A DNA stretch of 64,000 nucleotides from positions 112,955 to 176,954 of the forward strand of contig NZ_CANMEH010000008.1 of the NCBI RefSeq assembly GCF_947496875.1, written 5' to 3'. Below, one piece after another: positions 38,715 to 49,083 of this stretch. The first letter of the stretch is position 1. Each line of letters begins with the position of its first letter. The DNA is from an uncultured Paracoccus sp. (lineage in GTDB: Bacteria > Pseudomonadota > Alphaproteobacteria > Rhodobacterales > Rhodobacteraceae). Below the pieces are notes generated by a model that was given only the letters and a program-made list of their open reading frames with translations, did not search any database and had not been told where the DNA came from. Both the position numbers and the translations under genes were made by a program.

Positions 38715-39557
38715 TTAGCGTGCCCCGGCGGGCGAGGGTAGGGTCGGCGTGGCCGCCACCCACCAGCCCGGATGCGCGGCGGCGATCGCGCCCGCCGCCG
38801 CCCCTGCGGCGCCCGCATCGGGAAAGATGCCGAAGCACGTCGCCCCCGACCCCGACATCCGCGACAGCACCGCCCCCTGCCCGTCCAGCGCCGCCAGCAC
38901 GTCCCCGATCACCGGCGCCAGGCCCAGCGCGGCGGGCTGCAGGTCGTTGCGGCAGCCCCGCAGCCACTCGATCAGCGCCGCCGCACCCGACCGGTCGGTC
39001 AGATCGCCCGGCAGATCGGGCAGGGGCGGGTTGTCGCGGCGGGTCAGCGCCCCGAAGACCAAAGGCGTCGCCAGCGCGACGCCGGGATTGACCAGCAGCA
39101 GATGCAGCACCGGCAGCCCCGCCACCGGCTCGACGCTGTCACCGACCCCGCGCATCCGCGCCGGGACCGAGCCGACGCAGACCGGCAGGTCGGCACCCAA
39201 CGCCTCGGGATTCGTCGGACGGCGGCCGACCGCGCGCAGCAGCGCCGCGGCGTCCGCCGTCCCGCCGCCGATCCCGGATGCGACCGGCAGCGCCTTCTCC
39301 AGCGTGATCGCCACAGACGCGCCGACCGCGCGGGCGGCAAGCAGGCACAGATTGTCGTCGCCGGCCGGGACGTCGGCGGCAAAGGGGCCGGTCACCGCCA
39401 GCGAGAGCGGTCCCGGCGCCACGCGGACGCGGTCGCCCATCTCGGTGAAGACGACCAGCGAATCCAGCAGGTGATAGCCGTCAGCCCGCCGGCCGGTGAC
39501 ATGCAGGGCCAGATTGATCTTGGCCGGCGCGGGCTCGTCCCGAACTGCTGCGATCAC
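38715..39557 (-). CDS. ispE: 4-diphosphocytidyl-2-C-methyl-D-erythritol kinase
   Basis: 280 residues. GHMP kinase of the MEP isoprenoid pathway: N-terminal [19 protein letters not shown] and the ATP loop [19 protein letters not shown] (about 91-109), with [10 protein letters not shown] near 235-244. Its ATG overlaps the stop of the upstream TPR gene by 4 bases. Confidence 0.95.
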   Translation of the reverse strand: MIAAVRDEPAPAKINLALHVTGRRADGYHLLDSLVVFTEMGDRVRVAPGPLSLAVTGPFAADVPAGDDNLCLLAARAVGASVAITLEKALPVASGIGGGTADAAALLRAVGRRPTNPEALGADLPVCVGSVPARMRGVGDSVEPVAGLPVLHLLLVNPGVALATPLVFGALTRRDNPPLPDLPGDLTDRSGAAALIEWLRGCRNDLQPAALGLAPVIGDVLAALDGQGAVLSRMSGSGATCFGIFPDAGAAGAAAGAIAAAHPGWWVAATPTLPSPAGAR

Positions 39558-41569
39558 GGGCGGTCGGGGTCCGCATCGTCATCCGCGGCGCTCGGCGTGT
39601 CCGACGGCGCGCCGCTGGCGTCCTCGCCCGCGCCCGTGCCCGCGGCGCCGTCTGCCTCGGCCGTCGCCTCCTCCGCCTCGGCCGGCGGTTCCGCGAAGCC
39701 CTCGGGCAGCTTGCCGCCATTCGCCGCCTCGGCCTCCAGCACCGCGTCCAGCCCGACCGCCAGCTTGGCGCGGATCCGGTCGCGGTCGGTGTCGGTGTCG
39801 GCTTCCTTCCACAGGCTCAGCGCCCGCTGCCACTGGATCTCGGCCTCGCGCCTGCGGCCGACCTTCCAGTAGATGTCCCCCATGTGGTCGTTGACCAGGC
39901 TGTCGTCGGACATCGCCGCGACGGCCCGCTCCATCGGCGCGACCGCTTCCTCGAACCGGCCCTGCCGGTAATAGGCCCAGGCGAGCGAATCCAGGATGTA
40001 GCCGTCATCGGGGCGCAACTCGACCGCGCGTTCGATCAGCTTCAGCGCCTCGTCCAGGTTGACGTTCCGTTCGACCCAGGAATAGCCCAGATAGTTTAGC
40101 ACCGGCGCCTGGTCGGGCTGCAGTTCCAGCGCCGCCCGCATGTCCGCGTCGGCCCGGTCGAACTCGCCCGACCGTTCCAGCGCGATGCCGCGCGCGTACA
40201 GCGCGAACCAGCTGGCCTGCGGATCGGGATCGTCGGCCAGAATCTCGATCGCCCGGTCATAGGCGGCGACCGCCTCGGTCCATTTTTCCTGCTGGCGCAG
40301 CAGATCGCCCAGCGCGGTCCAGGCGGGCGCCAGCCGCGGCTGCGCCTCGGTCAGCGCCCGGGCGGCCCGTTCGGCATCCTCCATCCGCTCGGCGCGGACC
40401 AGCGCGTCGATCTGGGCCAGCTCGGCGACCGGCCGCAGCTCGCCCAGCTCCCGCATGGCGGTGAACTCGCGCTCGGCCAGGTCGAACTGCCCCACCTCCT
40501 GCAGGAGCTGCGCCACCATCAGCCGCGCCTCGCCCAGGTCGGGCGCCAGATGCGCGGCCAGGCGCGCATGCAGCAGCGCCAGCGGATCGGGATCCGGGCC
40601 ACCCGACAGCGCCCCGGCAAAGGTCAGGAACACCTGCGCGATCCCGTCGGTCGGGGACCGGACCGCGGTGAACGGCAGGGTTTCGCCCGCGGCCAGACGC
40701 GCACGCAGGTCGACCAGCGCCGGCTCGGCCTCGATGCCGCCCAACTCGTCGATCATCGCAACGGCGTCATCGTTGCGGTCCAGCTGCGACAGCACCTGCG
40801 CATGCGCGGTCACGCCCAGCAGATGCGCCCCGGTGCCGGTTTGCGTCATCGCGGCATCCGCGCCCTCGTAATCGCCGACCGTGGCCCGGGCCAGACCCAG
40901 GTGATAGCGCGCCATCGCGGCCGCACCCTCGCTTTCCTCCAGCGCCGCGAAAGCGGCCATGGCGTCGGTGGCCCGGCCGGACCCCAGCAGCGCCCAGGCG
41001 CGGATCATCTCGTCCAGCAGCGCCCCGCCCGACAGGTCCGCGGGGCTGTCCAGCGTCTCGAGATCGGCGAGCAGCTCGTCCCAGCTGCCGGTCCGGGCCC
41101 GCTCGGCCCGCACGACAATGGTCGACAGCGGCGTCGCCTGACCCTCGCCCGCCATCGCGGTCGCCAGCCCCACCGCCTGGTCCACCTGCCCCGCGGAAAT
41201 CAGCGCCACCAGCGTGCTGTCCTGCAGGACCGGGTCCTTCGGGTCCTGCTTCAGCAGGCGGCCGTACCACTGCGCCGCGGCCACGAAATCCGACTGCATC
41301 GCCGCCGCCCGCGCCGCCAGATAGGGTCCAGCCAGCCCCGACAGCGCGACCCCGGGATCGAGCGACCCGCCGGCCTCTGACGGGGCGTCGGTCCCCGGCG
41401 CCGGCGGCGGATCGGCCGCGTCCTGGGTCAGACGCAAGCCGGACGCTGCTGACCCCGCGGGGCGGGCCGCGTCCCCGGTGGATCGTGCCGAGCTGTCATG
41501 CGCCAGACCCGCAGCAGTGGACAGGAAGAGAACGGCCTGGACGGTCGCCAGAAACTTGAGGGGGGTCAT
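39554..41569 (-). CDS. Tetratricopeptide-repeat protein with signal peptide
   Basis: 671 residues. A signal peptide ([21 protein letters not shown]) and a low-complexity linker are followed by TPR-type helical repeats (from about 85 to 630; the later ones read [20 protein letters not shown] and [19 protein letters not shown]). The C-terminal tail (about 620-671) is Ala/Glu/Asp-rich. It is the usual upstream partner of ispE in Rhodobacterales and is probably periplasmic or envelope bound; its partners are unknown. Confidence 0.85.
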   Translation of the reverse strand: MTPLKFLATVQAVLFLSTAAGLAHDSSARSTGDAARPAGSAASGLRLTQDAADPPPAPGTDAPSEAGGSLDPGVALSGLAGPYLAARAAAMQSDFVAAAQWYGRLLKQDPKDPVLQDSTLVALISAGQVDQAVGLATAMAGEGQATPLSTIVVRAERARTGSWDELLADLETLDSPADLSGGALLDEMIRAWALLGSGRATDAMAAFAALEESEGAAAMARYHLGLARATVGDYEGADAAMTQTGTGAHLLGVTAHAQVLSQLDRNDDAVAMIDELGGIEAEPALVDLRARLAAGETLPFTAVRSPTDGIAQVFLTFAGALSGGPDPDPLALLHARLAAHLAPDLGEARLMVAQLLQEVGQFDLAEREFTAMRELGELRPVAELAQIDALVRAERMEDAERAARALTEAQPRLAPAWTALGDLLRQQEKWTEAVAAYDRAIEILADDPDPQASWFALYARGIALERSGEFDRADADMRAALELQPDQAPVLNYLGYSWVERNVNLDEALKLIERAVELRPDDGYILDSLAWAYYRQGRFEEAVAPMERAVAAMSDDSLVNDHMGDIYWKVGRRREAEIQWQRALSLWKEADTDTDRDRIRAKLAVGLDAVLEAEAANGGKLPEGFAEPPAEAEEATAEADGAAGTGAGEDASGAPSDTPSAADDDADPDRP

Positions 41570-41703
41570 GAGGCGGCACAGTCCCGGCAGATGCAGAAAT
41601 GAACGAGATCGACCCGTACCCTAGTTGACCGGGAGTCCAGCGGCAATGCGTCCCGCGGCCCGGTCCCGCGCACCAGCCGCGCGGTCCGGCCGGCGCGCCG
41701 GCG

Positions 41704-42699
41704 TCAGCTGGCCGCCGCCTGGTCCAGCAGGTCGAGGTACATGCGCGCGCTTTTCTCTGGGCTCAGATTCTCGGCAACATAGTCGCGCGGCGCGAAACCG
41801 TCCCGCGCTGCCCAGAAGCGATCGAACCGCGCCTCGAGTTGCGGCTCGGTGAAGGTCACGCCGCAGCGCTCGTCGAAATACGGCACCGAGGACACGACCA
41901 GGTTCGCCGGCGCGGTCCGCACATCCTCGGGGTCGATCAGCTTGCCCTCGTCCCAGGCAAAGACCGGCAGGCCCGACGCCAGCGCCTCCTGATAGGCGAT
42001 GCCCTGCGTCTCGTGGGCGGACAGGAACGCCAGGGTGCGCCCGCTGGCCAGGGCCGCGCGGTACTGCGACAGGGTGTGCTCGCCATAGCGCAGCACGACA
42101 TGGCTCAGACCACGGTCGTCCAGGTGGCGGCGCAGCCGATCCCGGATCCGGGGCACCATCTCGCCGCGGTTCCAGTGGATCTTGTCATAGATGACGACGT
42201 CGCAGGTCTTGGCGTGGCCGGACAGGTCGGGCCATTTCGCCAGAGAGATCGGCGCGAAGAGCGGCTGGACATTGCGCTGCAGCCTGGGCCGCAGCATGTC
42301 GCAGGGCCATTGCGACGCGCCGACGATCACCCGCACGTTGCGGCCCTTCAGCGATGCCGCAAATTCGCGCGGCGGGCCGATATGCCCGGGGCCGAACACC
42401 GCCGGGTTGCGCAGGTCGACGCGGTCCAGCACCCCGTCATGGCCGATCACCCCGATCGGCTGATCCGGATGGCGGCGGGCATAGGCAAAGTCGTTGACGT
42501 GAACATCCACCCCGACGCTTTCCAGCCCTTCCTTGAGACTGCGGAACGCCGTGTAGAAGCCGGTATAGGGCTGCCGCCCGCGCAGAGTACGGTACGCGGT
42601 ACGCAGGGCCAGGCGCGCATGCGACTGCAGCCGGCCAAGGGGCTGGTCCAGCGCCTGAACCTCGAACCCGTGGTAGAAGAGATCGACCCTGCGGCTCAT
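41704..42699 (-). CDS. Putative GT-B glycosyltransferase
   Basis: 331 residues. An N-terminal VDLFYHGFEVQALDQP and mid-protein DVVIYDKIHWNRGEM precede a C-terminal nucleotide-sugar region with SAHETQGIAYQEALASGLPVFAWD (about 245-270), which has the E-x7-E-like pattern of GT4-type enzymes. Substrate cannot be read. It sits alone; the sugar-transferase remnant at 11.4 kb is the only other surface-sugar gene seen. Confidence 0.7.
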   Translation of the reverse strand: MSRRVDLFYHGFEVQALDQPLGRLQSHARLALRTAYRTLRGRQPYTGFYTAFRSLKEGLESVGVDVHVNDFAYARRHPDQPIGVIGHDGVLDRVDLRNPAVFGPGHIGPPREFAASLKGRNVRVIVGASQWPCDMLRPRLQRNVQPLFAPISLAKWPDLSGHAKTCDVVIYDKIHWNRGEMVPRIRDRLRRHLDDRGLSHVVLRYGEHTLSQYRAALASGRTLAFLSAHETQGIAYQEALASGLPVFAWDEGKLIDPEDVRTAPANLVVSSVPYFDERCGVTFTEPQLEARFDRFWAARDGFAPRDYVAENLSPEKSARMYLDLLDQAAAS

Positions 42700-42700
42700 G

Positions 42701-42916
42701 GTATCGGTTCCTGTCTCGGTCGGGATGCCGGAAACAGGGAGGTAACGATTTGTTAAGGACGCTGACAGGCTCCTCGCGAGTCAAATCCGCTCTTCACCCT
42801 CGATAGGTGAAAATCAGCCGATCCGCGCCACCCGGCCGGCGGCGAACCGCCGCTGCCGGGCCAAGCGAGCGGAGCGGGCGAGCAGGGCATATGTCCTGCC
42901 CCGCCCGGTCGCGGTC
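42701..42916. other. 216-bp gap between glycosyltransferase and ETF-QO genes
   Basis: No gene. It holds an inverted repeat GCAGGGCATATGTCCTGC (about 42883-42900, one mismatch pair), which could form a hairpin after the ETF-QO stop, but no T run follows on the minus strand. I see no convincing promoter. Confidence 0.3.
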
Positions 42917-44671
42917 CTACATGTTGGGATAGTTCGGGCCGTCGCCGCCCTGCGGGGTGGTCCAGACGATGTTCTGCGACGGGTCCTTGATGTCGCAGGT
43001 CTTGCAGTGGACGCAGTTCTGGAAGTTGATGACGAAGCGCGCGCCTTCGGGGGCGCTGGCATCCTCGACCACCTCGTAGACGGCGGCCGGGCAGTAGCGC
43101 TGCGCCGGCTCGGCGTAGTCCGGCAGGTTCACCCGGATCGGCACCGTCGGGTCCTTCAGCTTCAGGTGGCTGGGCTGGCTTTCCTCGTGGTTGGTAAAGC
43201 TGAACGCCACGTTGGTCAGCCGGTCGAAGCTCAGCTTGCCGTCCGGCCTGGGATAGTCGATCGGCTTGAACTTCTCGGCCTTGCCGGTCGCCGCCGCGTC
43301 GGTCTTGCCGTGTTTCCAGGTGCGCAGGATGTTGCGCTTGAACAGGCTGGCGAACCACATGTCGGTGCCGCCCAGCACCAGCGACCCGATCATCCCGGTG
43401 CGCGACCAGGCCGGCTTGACGTTGCGCACCCGCTTCAGGTCGTCGGCCACCGGGCCGCTGCGCAGCGCGTCCTCGTATTCCACCAGCTCGTCGCCGCTGC
43501 GGCCCGCCGCGATCGCCGCGACCGCCGCCTCGGCGGCGTGCATCCCCGACTGGATGGCGTTGTGCGTCCCCTTGATCCGCGGCACGTTGACCAGCCCCGC
43601 CGAACAGCCCAGCAGCACCGCGCCCGGCACCGTCAGCTTGGGGATCGACTGCCAGCCCCCCTCGGAAATCGCCCGGGCGCCATAGGCCACGCGCTTGCCG
43701 CCCTCCAGCAGATGCGCGATCATCGGGTGGTGCTTAAAGCGCTGGAACTCCATGTAGGGGTTCAGATACGGGTTCTCGTAGTTCAGGTGCACGACGAAGC
43801 CGACATAGACCTGGTTGTCCTCGGCGTGATAGATGAACGACCCGCCGCCGGCGTTCTTGCCCAGCGGCCAGCCCATCGTGTGGACCACCTGGCCCGGGCG
43901 GTGCTTGTCCGGGTCGACCTCCCAGATCTCCTTCAGGCCGATCCCGAATTTCTGCGGCTCGTGCCCCTCCGACAGGTCGAACCCCTCGATCAGCTGCTTG
44001 GCCAGCGAGCCGCGCACCCCCTCGGCGATGAACACGTACTTGCCGCGCAGCTCCATCCCCGGCTCGTAGCTGGGGCCGGGGGTGCCATCGGGGTTCAGCC
44101 CCATCTCGCCGGCAACGACGCCCACCACCCGCCCCCCGGCCAGGCGGCTGTTGTCGCCCACCTTCAGGTCCGCGGTGTCGACCGGGTCCGCGCCGTCTGC
44201 ATCCTGCGCGCCGTCCGACCCGTCGGGCGCCACGCCCTCCATCACCAGGGCGCTGGCCGCCATGCCCGGAAAGACCTCGACGCCCAGCTCCTCGGCCTGC
44301 TCGGCCAGCCAGCGGCAGACATTGCCCAGGCTGACGATGTAGTTGCCGTGGTTCGACATCAGCCGCGGCATCGGCCAGTTCGGCACCCGCATCGATCCCT
44401 TCTCGCCCAGCACCACGAAGCTGTCCGAGGTCACCTCGGTGCGGATCGGCGCGCCCTTTTCCTTCCAGTCGGGGATCAGCCGGGTCAGCGCGCCGGGATC
44501 CAGCACCGCGCCCGACAGGATGTGCGCCCCCACCTCGGAGCCCTTTTCCAGCACCACGACGCTCAGATCGGGGTCCAGCTGCTTCAGGCGGATCGCGGCT
44601 GACAGGCCGGCGGGTCCCGCCCCGACGATCACGACGTCATAGTCCATCGATTCGCGTTCGACGTGCTCCAT
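42917..44671 (-). CDS. Electron-transfer flavoprotein-ubiquinone oxidoreductase
   Basis: 584 residues from ATG 44671 ([17 protein letters not shown]), which follows AAGGGA at a good distance; ATG 44686 is also in frame. It takes electrons from ETF and gives them to ubiquinone at the inner membrane. FAD loop [18 protein letters not shown], a mid-protein substrate region, and the C-terminal [4Fe-4S] ligands in [19 protein letters not shown]. etfA/etfB are also in the window at 62.7-64 kb, but not adjacent. Confidence 0.94.
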   Translation of the reverse strand: MEHVERESMDYDVVIVGAGPAGLSAAIRLKQLDPDLSVVVLEKGSEVGAHILSGAVLDPGALTRLIPDWKEKGAPIRTEVTSDSFVVLGEKGSMRVPNWPMPRLMSNHGNYIVSLGNVCRWLAEQAEELGVEVFPGMAASALVMEGVAPDGSDGAQDADGADPVDTADLKVGDNSRLAGGRVVGVVAGEMGLNPDGTPGPSYEPGMELRGKYVFIAEGVRGSLAKQLIEGFDLSEGHEPQKFGIGLKEIWEVDPDKHRPGQVVHTMGWPLGKNAGGGSFIYHAEDNQVYVGFVVHLNYENPYLNPYMEFQRFKHHPMIAHLLEGGKRVAYGARAISEGGWQSIPKLTVPGAVLLGCSAGLVNVPRIKGTHNAIQSGMHAAEAAVAAIAAGRSGDELVEYEDALRSGPVADDLKRVRNVKPAWSRTGMIGSLVLGGTDMWFASLFKRNILRTWKHGKTDAAATGKAEKFKPIDYPRPDGKLSFDRLTNVAFSFTNHEESQPSHLKLKDPTVPIRVNLPDYAEPAQRYCPAAVYEVVEDASAPEGARFVINFQNCVHCKTCDIKDPSQNIVWTTPQGGDGPNYPNM

Positions 44672-44900
44672 GGCCGGTCCCTTCATCCAGTGCTGCTTGT
44701 CCCCAACCTAGTCAGTCTTTTCCGGGGCCACAATCGCACCCGCCACCGCCGCGCCCCGGCTCCGCGGAGCCTGAGCCGCCGACAGGGCAGCCCATGCCGT
44801 GTCATTGCGGCCCCACATCACACTTTATGGTTGCACGGCGCCTGCCGACAGCGACGGCAGCTTGCATGATCCCGGGGATCGCGCCACGATGGGACACGGA

Positions 44901-44932
44901 CGAACGCCCCCGCCGAATGACGGGGGCGTTCG
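44901..44932 (+). promoter_or_regulatory. Strong hairpin in the greA leader
   Basis: A perfect 12-bp stem, CGAACGCCCCCG (44901-44912) with CGGGGGCGTTCG (44921-44932), and an 8-base loop, followed by a weak ATTTGCTT tract, ends 32 bases before the greA start. It may act as an attenuator or a stabilising 5' structure; a terminator for an upstream transcript is unlikely because the gene before it faces away. Confidence 0.55.
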
Positions 44933-44964
44933 ATTTGCTTGAACGGGCCGATCCCGGAGGACCG

Positions 44965-45435
44965 ATGGAAAAGATACCGATGACCCGCGCCGGCTTCGAC
45001 CAGCTGGACGCGGAACTGCGTGGGCTCAAGGGCAGCGACCGTCCCGCGGTGATCCGCGCCATCGCCGAGGCGCGCGAACATGGCGACCTGTCGGAAAACG
45101 CCGAATACCACGCGGCGCGCGAAAAGCAGAGCTTCATCGAGGGCCGCATCAAGGAACTTGAATCGATCATCTCGCGGGCCGAGGTGATCGACCCGACGCG
45201 GCTGTCGGGCAGCATCAAGTTCGGCGCGACCGTCACCCTGGTCGACGAGACCACCGACGAGGAAAAGACCTTCCAGCTGGTCGGCGAACCCGAGGCCGAT
45301 CTGGAACGCGGCCTGCTGAACGTGCGCTCGCCGCTGGCCCGGGCGCTGATCGGCAAGGACGAGGGCGACAGCGTCGAGGTGGTGACACCGGGGGGCCAGA
45401 AATCCTACGAGATCCTGTCCATCCGCTATGAATGA
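44965..45435 (+). CDS. greA: Transcription elongation factor GreA
   Basis: 156 residues. It rescues backtracked RNA polymerase by stimulating transcript cleavage. The coiled coil with its acidic tip is [20 protein letters not shown] (about 36-55, D and E at the tip), followed by an FKBP-like C-terminal domain ending YEILSIRYE. Ribosome site GGAGG. The gene ends inside the start of the next, an 8-base overlap. Confidence 0.96.
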   Translation: MEKIPMTRAGFDQLDAELRGLKGSDRPAVIRAIAEAREHGDLSENAEYHAAREKQSFIEGRIKELESIISRAEVIDPTRLSGSIKFGATVTLVDETTDEEKTFQLVGEPEADLERGLLNVRSPLARALIGKDEGDSVEVVTPGGQKSYEILSIRYE

Positions 45436-46579
45436 CATGCGCGACCGGGTGCGCCGGCTGCTGGGCGAACAGGCCGACCGCGACCGGCTGGTGGTGATCG
45501 GTCTGGTGGTGACCGGGCTGTGGCTGGCGCTGGTCGCCATGTTCTGGCTGTTCGGCCCGGACGGCACCGTTCCCAGCGGCACCGCCCGGCTGGTGACGAT
45601 CGCCGGGATCGTGATGCCGGTCGCCCTGACCTGGCTGGCAGTCGGGCTGGCCCGCGCGATCGCCGCCCTGCGGGCCGAGGCGGACGACCTGCGCGCCCAT
45701 CTCGAGCGGATGCGGGGCGCGGCCGGCGATCCCGGCATGGGGTCGGACCCGGCCTTTGCCGGCCGCTATCCGCAGGATCGCGGCCCTGCGGCACGGCCTG
45801 CCTCCCACTCCGATTCGCCCGCGGCCATGCCGGGCGGCGACCAGGCCCTGCGGCCCGGCGTCCGACCCGCGTCATCCCCCCCGCCGGGCCGCGCCGGCGC
45901 CGCGGCCGCCCGCCCCGGCGTGATCGGGACCCCCGGCCGCGCCACCGCGGGCCCGCCCACCGGCCGCGGTCCCGCAGCCCCGGCGCGTGCCGCGCAGGGC
46001 GCGACCCCGCCCCGCCCCGCCGGCGCCGCCGACGCACGCCAGCCGCCGCTGCCGCTGGGCGAGGCGGAATCGGTGCCGGTGTCGCCGATCGACCTGCTGC
46101 GCGCCCTGAACTTTCCCGACGGGCCGGACGACGTTCAGGCGATCGAGGCGCTGCGGGCCGCGCTGGCCGACCACGACACGATGCGCCTGATCCGGGCCGC
46201 GCAGGACGTGGTGACGCTGCTGGCCCAGGCCGGGGTCTACATGGACGACCTCGATCCCCGCCCCGTCCCCGCCCCGTTGTGGCGCGACTTCGCCGAGGGC
46301 ACCCGGGGTCCGCAGATGGCCGCGCTGGCCGGGGTCGAGGATGAGGGGACCCTGGACGCGACCTCGACGCTGGTCCGCCAGGACGAGATCTTCCGCGACG
46401 CCGCGCATCATTTTCTGCGCCAGTTCGACCGGATGCTGGCCCGGCTCGCCCCCGATCTGGACGACGACTATCTGGCGGCGCTGGCCGAGACACGGTCGGG
46501 CCGTGCCTTTGTCCTGCTGGCCCAGATTTCCGGGATATTCGGAACTGGCGGCAAGGGACAGGCGCGGGATGACGGCTGA
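45428..46579 (+). CDS. Uncharacterised membrane protein with a Pro/Ala/Arg-rich linker
   Basis: 383 residues, overlapping greA by 8 bases. Two N-terminal membrane helices (about 20-43 and 55-78), a short coiled region ([15 protein letters not shown]), then a long low-complexity linker (about 95-225, Pro, Ala, Arg, Gly). The C-terminal domain (about 225-375) is helical, with [20 protein letters not shown] and [19 protein letters not shown] do not recognise a named family. The close link with greA may reflect only co-transcription. Confidence 0.75.
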   Translation: MNDMRDRVRRLLGEQADRDRLVVIGLVVTGLWLALVAMFWLFGPDGTVPSGTARLVTIAGIVMPVALTWLAVGLARAIAALRAEADDLRAHLERMRGAAGDPGMGSDPAFAGRYPQDRGPAARPASHSDSPAAMPGGDQALRPGVRPASSPPPGRAGAAAARPGVIGTPGRATAGPPTGRGPAAPARAAQGATPPRPAGAADARQPPLPLGEAESVPVSPIDLLRALNFPDGPDDVQAIEALRAALADHDTMRLIRAAQDVVTLLAQAGVYMDDLDPRPVPAPLWRDFAEGTRGPQMAALAGVEDEGTLDATSTLVRQDEIFRDAAHHFLRQFDRMLARLAPDLDDDYLAALAETRSGRAFVLLAQISGIFGTGGKGQARDDG

Positions 46580-46617
46580 CATGGACCCCGGCGCAGCCTT
46601 GCGCGGAATGGTCCGGC

Positions 46618-47478
46618 ATGGCGGCTGATCCGCGCCCCGGCGGCCCCGCCGCGCCCGCCCGCGCGCAGGGCCCGCTGGCCGGGATGCGCGCGGTCTCGCT
46701 GGCCGCGAACGTGCCCGGGCCCGCCGCCGCGGCGCTGCTCGCCGCCGACGGCATGTCCGTGGTCAAGATCGAGGGTCCGGCCGGCGACCTGCTGACCGGC
46801 GCCGCGCCGGGCTGGTACGCGGAGCTGAACGACGGCGTCGAGGTCCGCGCGCTGGACCTGCGGGGCGCCGAGGGATTCGCCGCCCTGCGCGCCCTGCTGG
46901 CCGACGCCGACCTGCTGATCACCAGCCAGCGCCGCGGCGCGCTGACCCGGCTGGGGCTCACCGCCGACAGCCTTGCTGTGATCAACCCCGATCTGTGCTG
47001 GGTCGAGATCGTCGGCGACGTCCACGCCCCCGACATCCCCGGCCACGACCTGACCTACCAGTTCGAGGCCGGGCTGCTGGAGCCGCCGGCGATGCCGCGC
47101 ACCTTGCTGGCCGATCTTGCCGGCGCCGGCGACGCCGCCCGCGCGGCGCTGGCGCTGCTGCTGGGCCGGGCGCTGGGCCGGCCCGACCGCCACCGTGCCG
47201 TGGGCCTGCGCCAGGCGGCCGAAAGCCTCGACGCCCCGGTGCGCTTCGGCCTCACCGTCGGCGACGGGTTCCTGTCCGGGGCGCTGCCGCAATACCGCAT
47301 CTATCGCGCCGCCGACGGCTGGGCGGCGGTCGCCGCGCTCGAGCCGCATTTCGCATCGCGTTTCGCCGCCGTGACCGGCGACGATCCGACCGGCTTCCTC
47401 GCCGCCCTGCCCTGTGCCCGGATTATGGAACTGGCCGCGGCGCACGATTTGCCGATCCAGGCCATTCCGGACGCCTGA
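46618..47478 (+). CDS. CaiB/BaiF CoA-transferase family protein (alpha-methylacyl-CoA racemase-like, short form)
   Basis: 286 residues, shorter than the usual 350-400. LAGMRAVSLAANVPGPAAAA and EGPAGD start the fold. The racemase-type catalytic pair is recognisable: the His of IPGHDLTYQFEAGL (about 140-153) and the Asp of RTLLADLAGAGD (about 161-172), by comparison with AMACR. The last ~70 residues (encoded from about 47260) are duplicated immediately downstream. Start ATG 46618; the tail of the preceding gene ends 38 bases earlier. Likely acts on branched acyl-CoA. Confidence 0.82.
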   Translation: MAADPRPGGPAAPARAQGPLAGMRAVSLAANVPGPAAAALLAADGMSVVKIEGPAGDLLTGAAPGWYAELNDGVEVRALDLRGAEGFAALRALLADADLLITSQRRGALTRLGLTADSLAVINPDLCWVEIVGDVHAPDIPGHDLTYQFEAGLLEPPAMPRTLLADLAGAGDAARAALALLLGRALGRPDRHRAVGLRQAAESLDAPVRFGLTVGDGFLSGALPQYRIYRAADGWAAVAALEPHFASRFAAVTGDDPTGFLAALPCARIMELAAAHDLPIQAIPDA

Positions 47479-47537
47479 CCGGCCACGCCACCGCCCGGCC
47501 TCCTCCTCGCCGGCCGGCCACGATGGCACGCTGCGGC
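47260..47537 (+). repeat. Tandem duplication unit 1 (3' end of CoA-transferase gene)
   Basis: From GGCGACGGGTT in the gene body to just past its stop. The same sequence with substitutions follows directly as unit 2 at an offset of 276-278 bases. Both units also share the non-coding CCTCCTCCTCGCCGGC after the stop. Confidence 0.85.
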
Positions 47538-47820
47538 GGCGACGGGTTTCGGTCGGCGGTGCTGCCGCAGTACCGCATTCATCGCGCCCTCGAGGGCCGG
47601 GCGGCCGCCGCCGCGCTGGAGCTGCATTTCGCATCGCATTTCGCCGCCGCGACCGGCGATGATCGGACCGGCTTCCTCGCCGCCCCGCTCTGTGCCCTGA
47701 TCGTGGAATCGGCCGGCGCATGACTTGCCGATCCGCGCCATGCCGGACGCCTGACCCGCCGCGCCGCGGCCGGGCCTCCTCCTCGCCGGCGGCCGCACAG
47801 CCGTGGCGGGGCGCTGCGGA
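47538..47820 (+). pseudogene. Tandem duplication unit 2: decayed copy of the CoA-transferase tail
   Basis: Matches unit 1 along its length, with several changes (e.g. PQYRIHRALEGRAAAAALE for PQYRIYRAADGWAAVAALE). An indel after GTGGAATCGGCCG shifts the frame and gives TGA at 47721, whereas unit 1 continues to a later stop. No start or ribosome site is evident, so it is not a gene. Together with the repeat that follows, this is the only gap over 300 bases without a real gene (47479-47958). Confidence 0.75.
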
Positions 47821-47827
47821 TGAGACC

Positions 47828-47873
47828 GGAACAATGCATGAAAGCTGCATGAACCATGCGTGAACGTCGCATG
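47828..47873. repeat. Dispersed 46-bp repeat, copy B, upstream of azlC
   Basis: 38 of 46 bases match copy A inside bioD (34612-34657), same orientation on the plus strand. The internal units TGCATGAAAGC, TGCATGAACCA and TGCGTGAACG show a period of 10-11 bp. It lies between the decayed duplication and azlC, within the 5' region of that gene. Confidence 0.75.
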
Positions 47874-47958
47874 TCCCGCACCCCCGCCGTGCCGGGTCCG
47901 GCTTGTACCCGCCGCCCGATCCCCTATGGTCCGCGCGATCCGCAGAGCGACGATCCCC

Positions 47959-48750
47959 ATGCCCTCACCCGCCCCTTCCGGCAGCACCGCCGGCACGTCC
48001 GCCGGACTGCACGTGTCCACGTCCCGCGCGTCGGCCGAACGCCCGCGTCAGGCGTTCCGCCGGGGCATGGCGCAGGCGGTCCCGTTCCTGCTGGTGATGG
48101 TCCCCTACGGCCTGCTGTTCGGCGTCGTGGCCCAGGCCGCCGGCCTCAACCTGCTGCAAACGATCGGTTTCTCGGTCCTGGTGCTGGCCGGGGCGTCGCA
48201 GTTCACCGCCGTCGAGCTGATCGCCCAGAACGCGCCGGTGCTGCTAATCATCGCCTCGGCGCTGGCGGTCAACCTGCGCATGGCGATGTATTCCGCGTCG
48301 CTGGTGCCGTACTTCGGATCGGCGCGGTCCTGGCACCGGGCGCTGGTCGCCTATCTGCTGGTGGACCAGTCCTATGCGCTGGCGATCGCCAACGCCGAGG
48401 CGCATCCCGGCCTGTCCGTGCCCCAGCGCCTCGCGCATTTTCTCGGCGCCGCGCTGGTCATCTGCCCCCCCTGGATCATCTTCACCTATGTCGGCGCCAC
48501 CCTCGGCAACATCGTCCCGGCCCACTGGCCGCTGGATTTCGTGGTGCCGATCACCTTTCTCTCGATGATCGCGCCGATGCTGCGCACCCGCGCGCATGTG
48601 GCCGCGGCGGTGGTGGGGGTTGTCGCGGCGCTGGCGCTTGCCGGGCTGCCCAACGGCAGCGGGCTGCTGATCGCCGCGCCGCTGGGAATGGCGGCGGGGG
48701 CTTGGGTGGAAACCCGGATGATCCGCCGCGCGATCATGGGCCGCGGCTGA
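47959..48750 (+). CDS. azlC: AzlC-family branched-chain amino acid exporter subunit
   Basis: 263 residues from ATG 47959 (MPSPAPSG; 47926 is also in frame). Membrane protein of the AzlC/YgaZ group: RRGMAQAVPFLLVMVPYGLLFGVV and LAGASQFTAVELIAQNAPVLL segments are conserved. With AzlD it exports branched-chain amino acids in relatives. The azlD start follows 6 bases later. The N-terminal 25 residues are Ser/Pro-rich and poorly conserved. Confidence 0.88.
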   Translation: MPSPAPSGSTAGTSAGLHVSTSRASAERPRQAFRRGMAQAVPFLLVMVPYGLLFGVVAQAAGLNLLQTIGFSVLVLAGASQFTAVELIAQNAPVLLIIASALAVNLRMAMYSASLVPYFGSARSWHRALVAYLLVDQSYALAIANAEAHPGLSVPQRLAHFLGAALVICPPWIIFTYVGATLGNIVPAHWPLDFVVPITFLSMIAPMLRTRAHVAAAVVGVVAALALAGLPNGSGLLIAAPLGMAAGAWVETRMIRRAIMGRG

Positions 48751-48756
48751 TCGCCG

Positions 48757-49083
48757 ATGCAGTTCTCATCCCCTACCATCTGGCTGATCATCGCGGCGCT
48801 CGGCGTCGGGACGTTCCTGCTGCGCTGGTCGTTCCTGGGCGCCATCGGCAACCGCCCGCTGCCGGAATGGGGGCAGCGGCTGCTGCGCTACACGGCGGTC
48901 GCGGTGCTGCCGGCGCTGGTCGCGCCGGGGATCCTGTGGCCCGCCGCGACCGACGGGCGCCCCGATCCGGTCCGGCTGGCCGCCGCGGCGGCAACGCTCG
49001 CGGCGGGGCTGCTGACCCGCAACACGCTGGCCGCGATCGTCGCGGGCGCGGCTGCGCTGGCGGCCGGCAGCTACTGGGGCTGA
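48757..49083 (+). CDS. azlD: AzlD domain protein
   Basis: 108 residues with about three membrane helices; the pattern LGVGTFLLRWSFLG and RLLRYTAVAVLPALVAPGIL is that of AzlD. Partner of azlC, co-transcribed. The 3' end overlaps the convergent lipoprotein gene by 13 bases. Confidence 0.88.
   Translation: MQFSSPTIWLIIAALGVGTFLLRWSFLGAIGNRPLPEWGQRLLRYTAVAVLPALVAPGILWPAATDGRPDPVRLAAAAATLAAGLLTRNTLAAIVAGAAALAAGSYWG

Noticed and set aside
46995..47723. A 242-residue second-frame protein over the CoA-transferase tail
   Set aside because: Arg/Pro-rich shadow; only its last part crosses the decayed duplicate.
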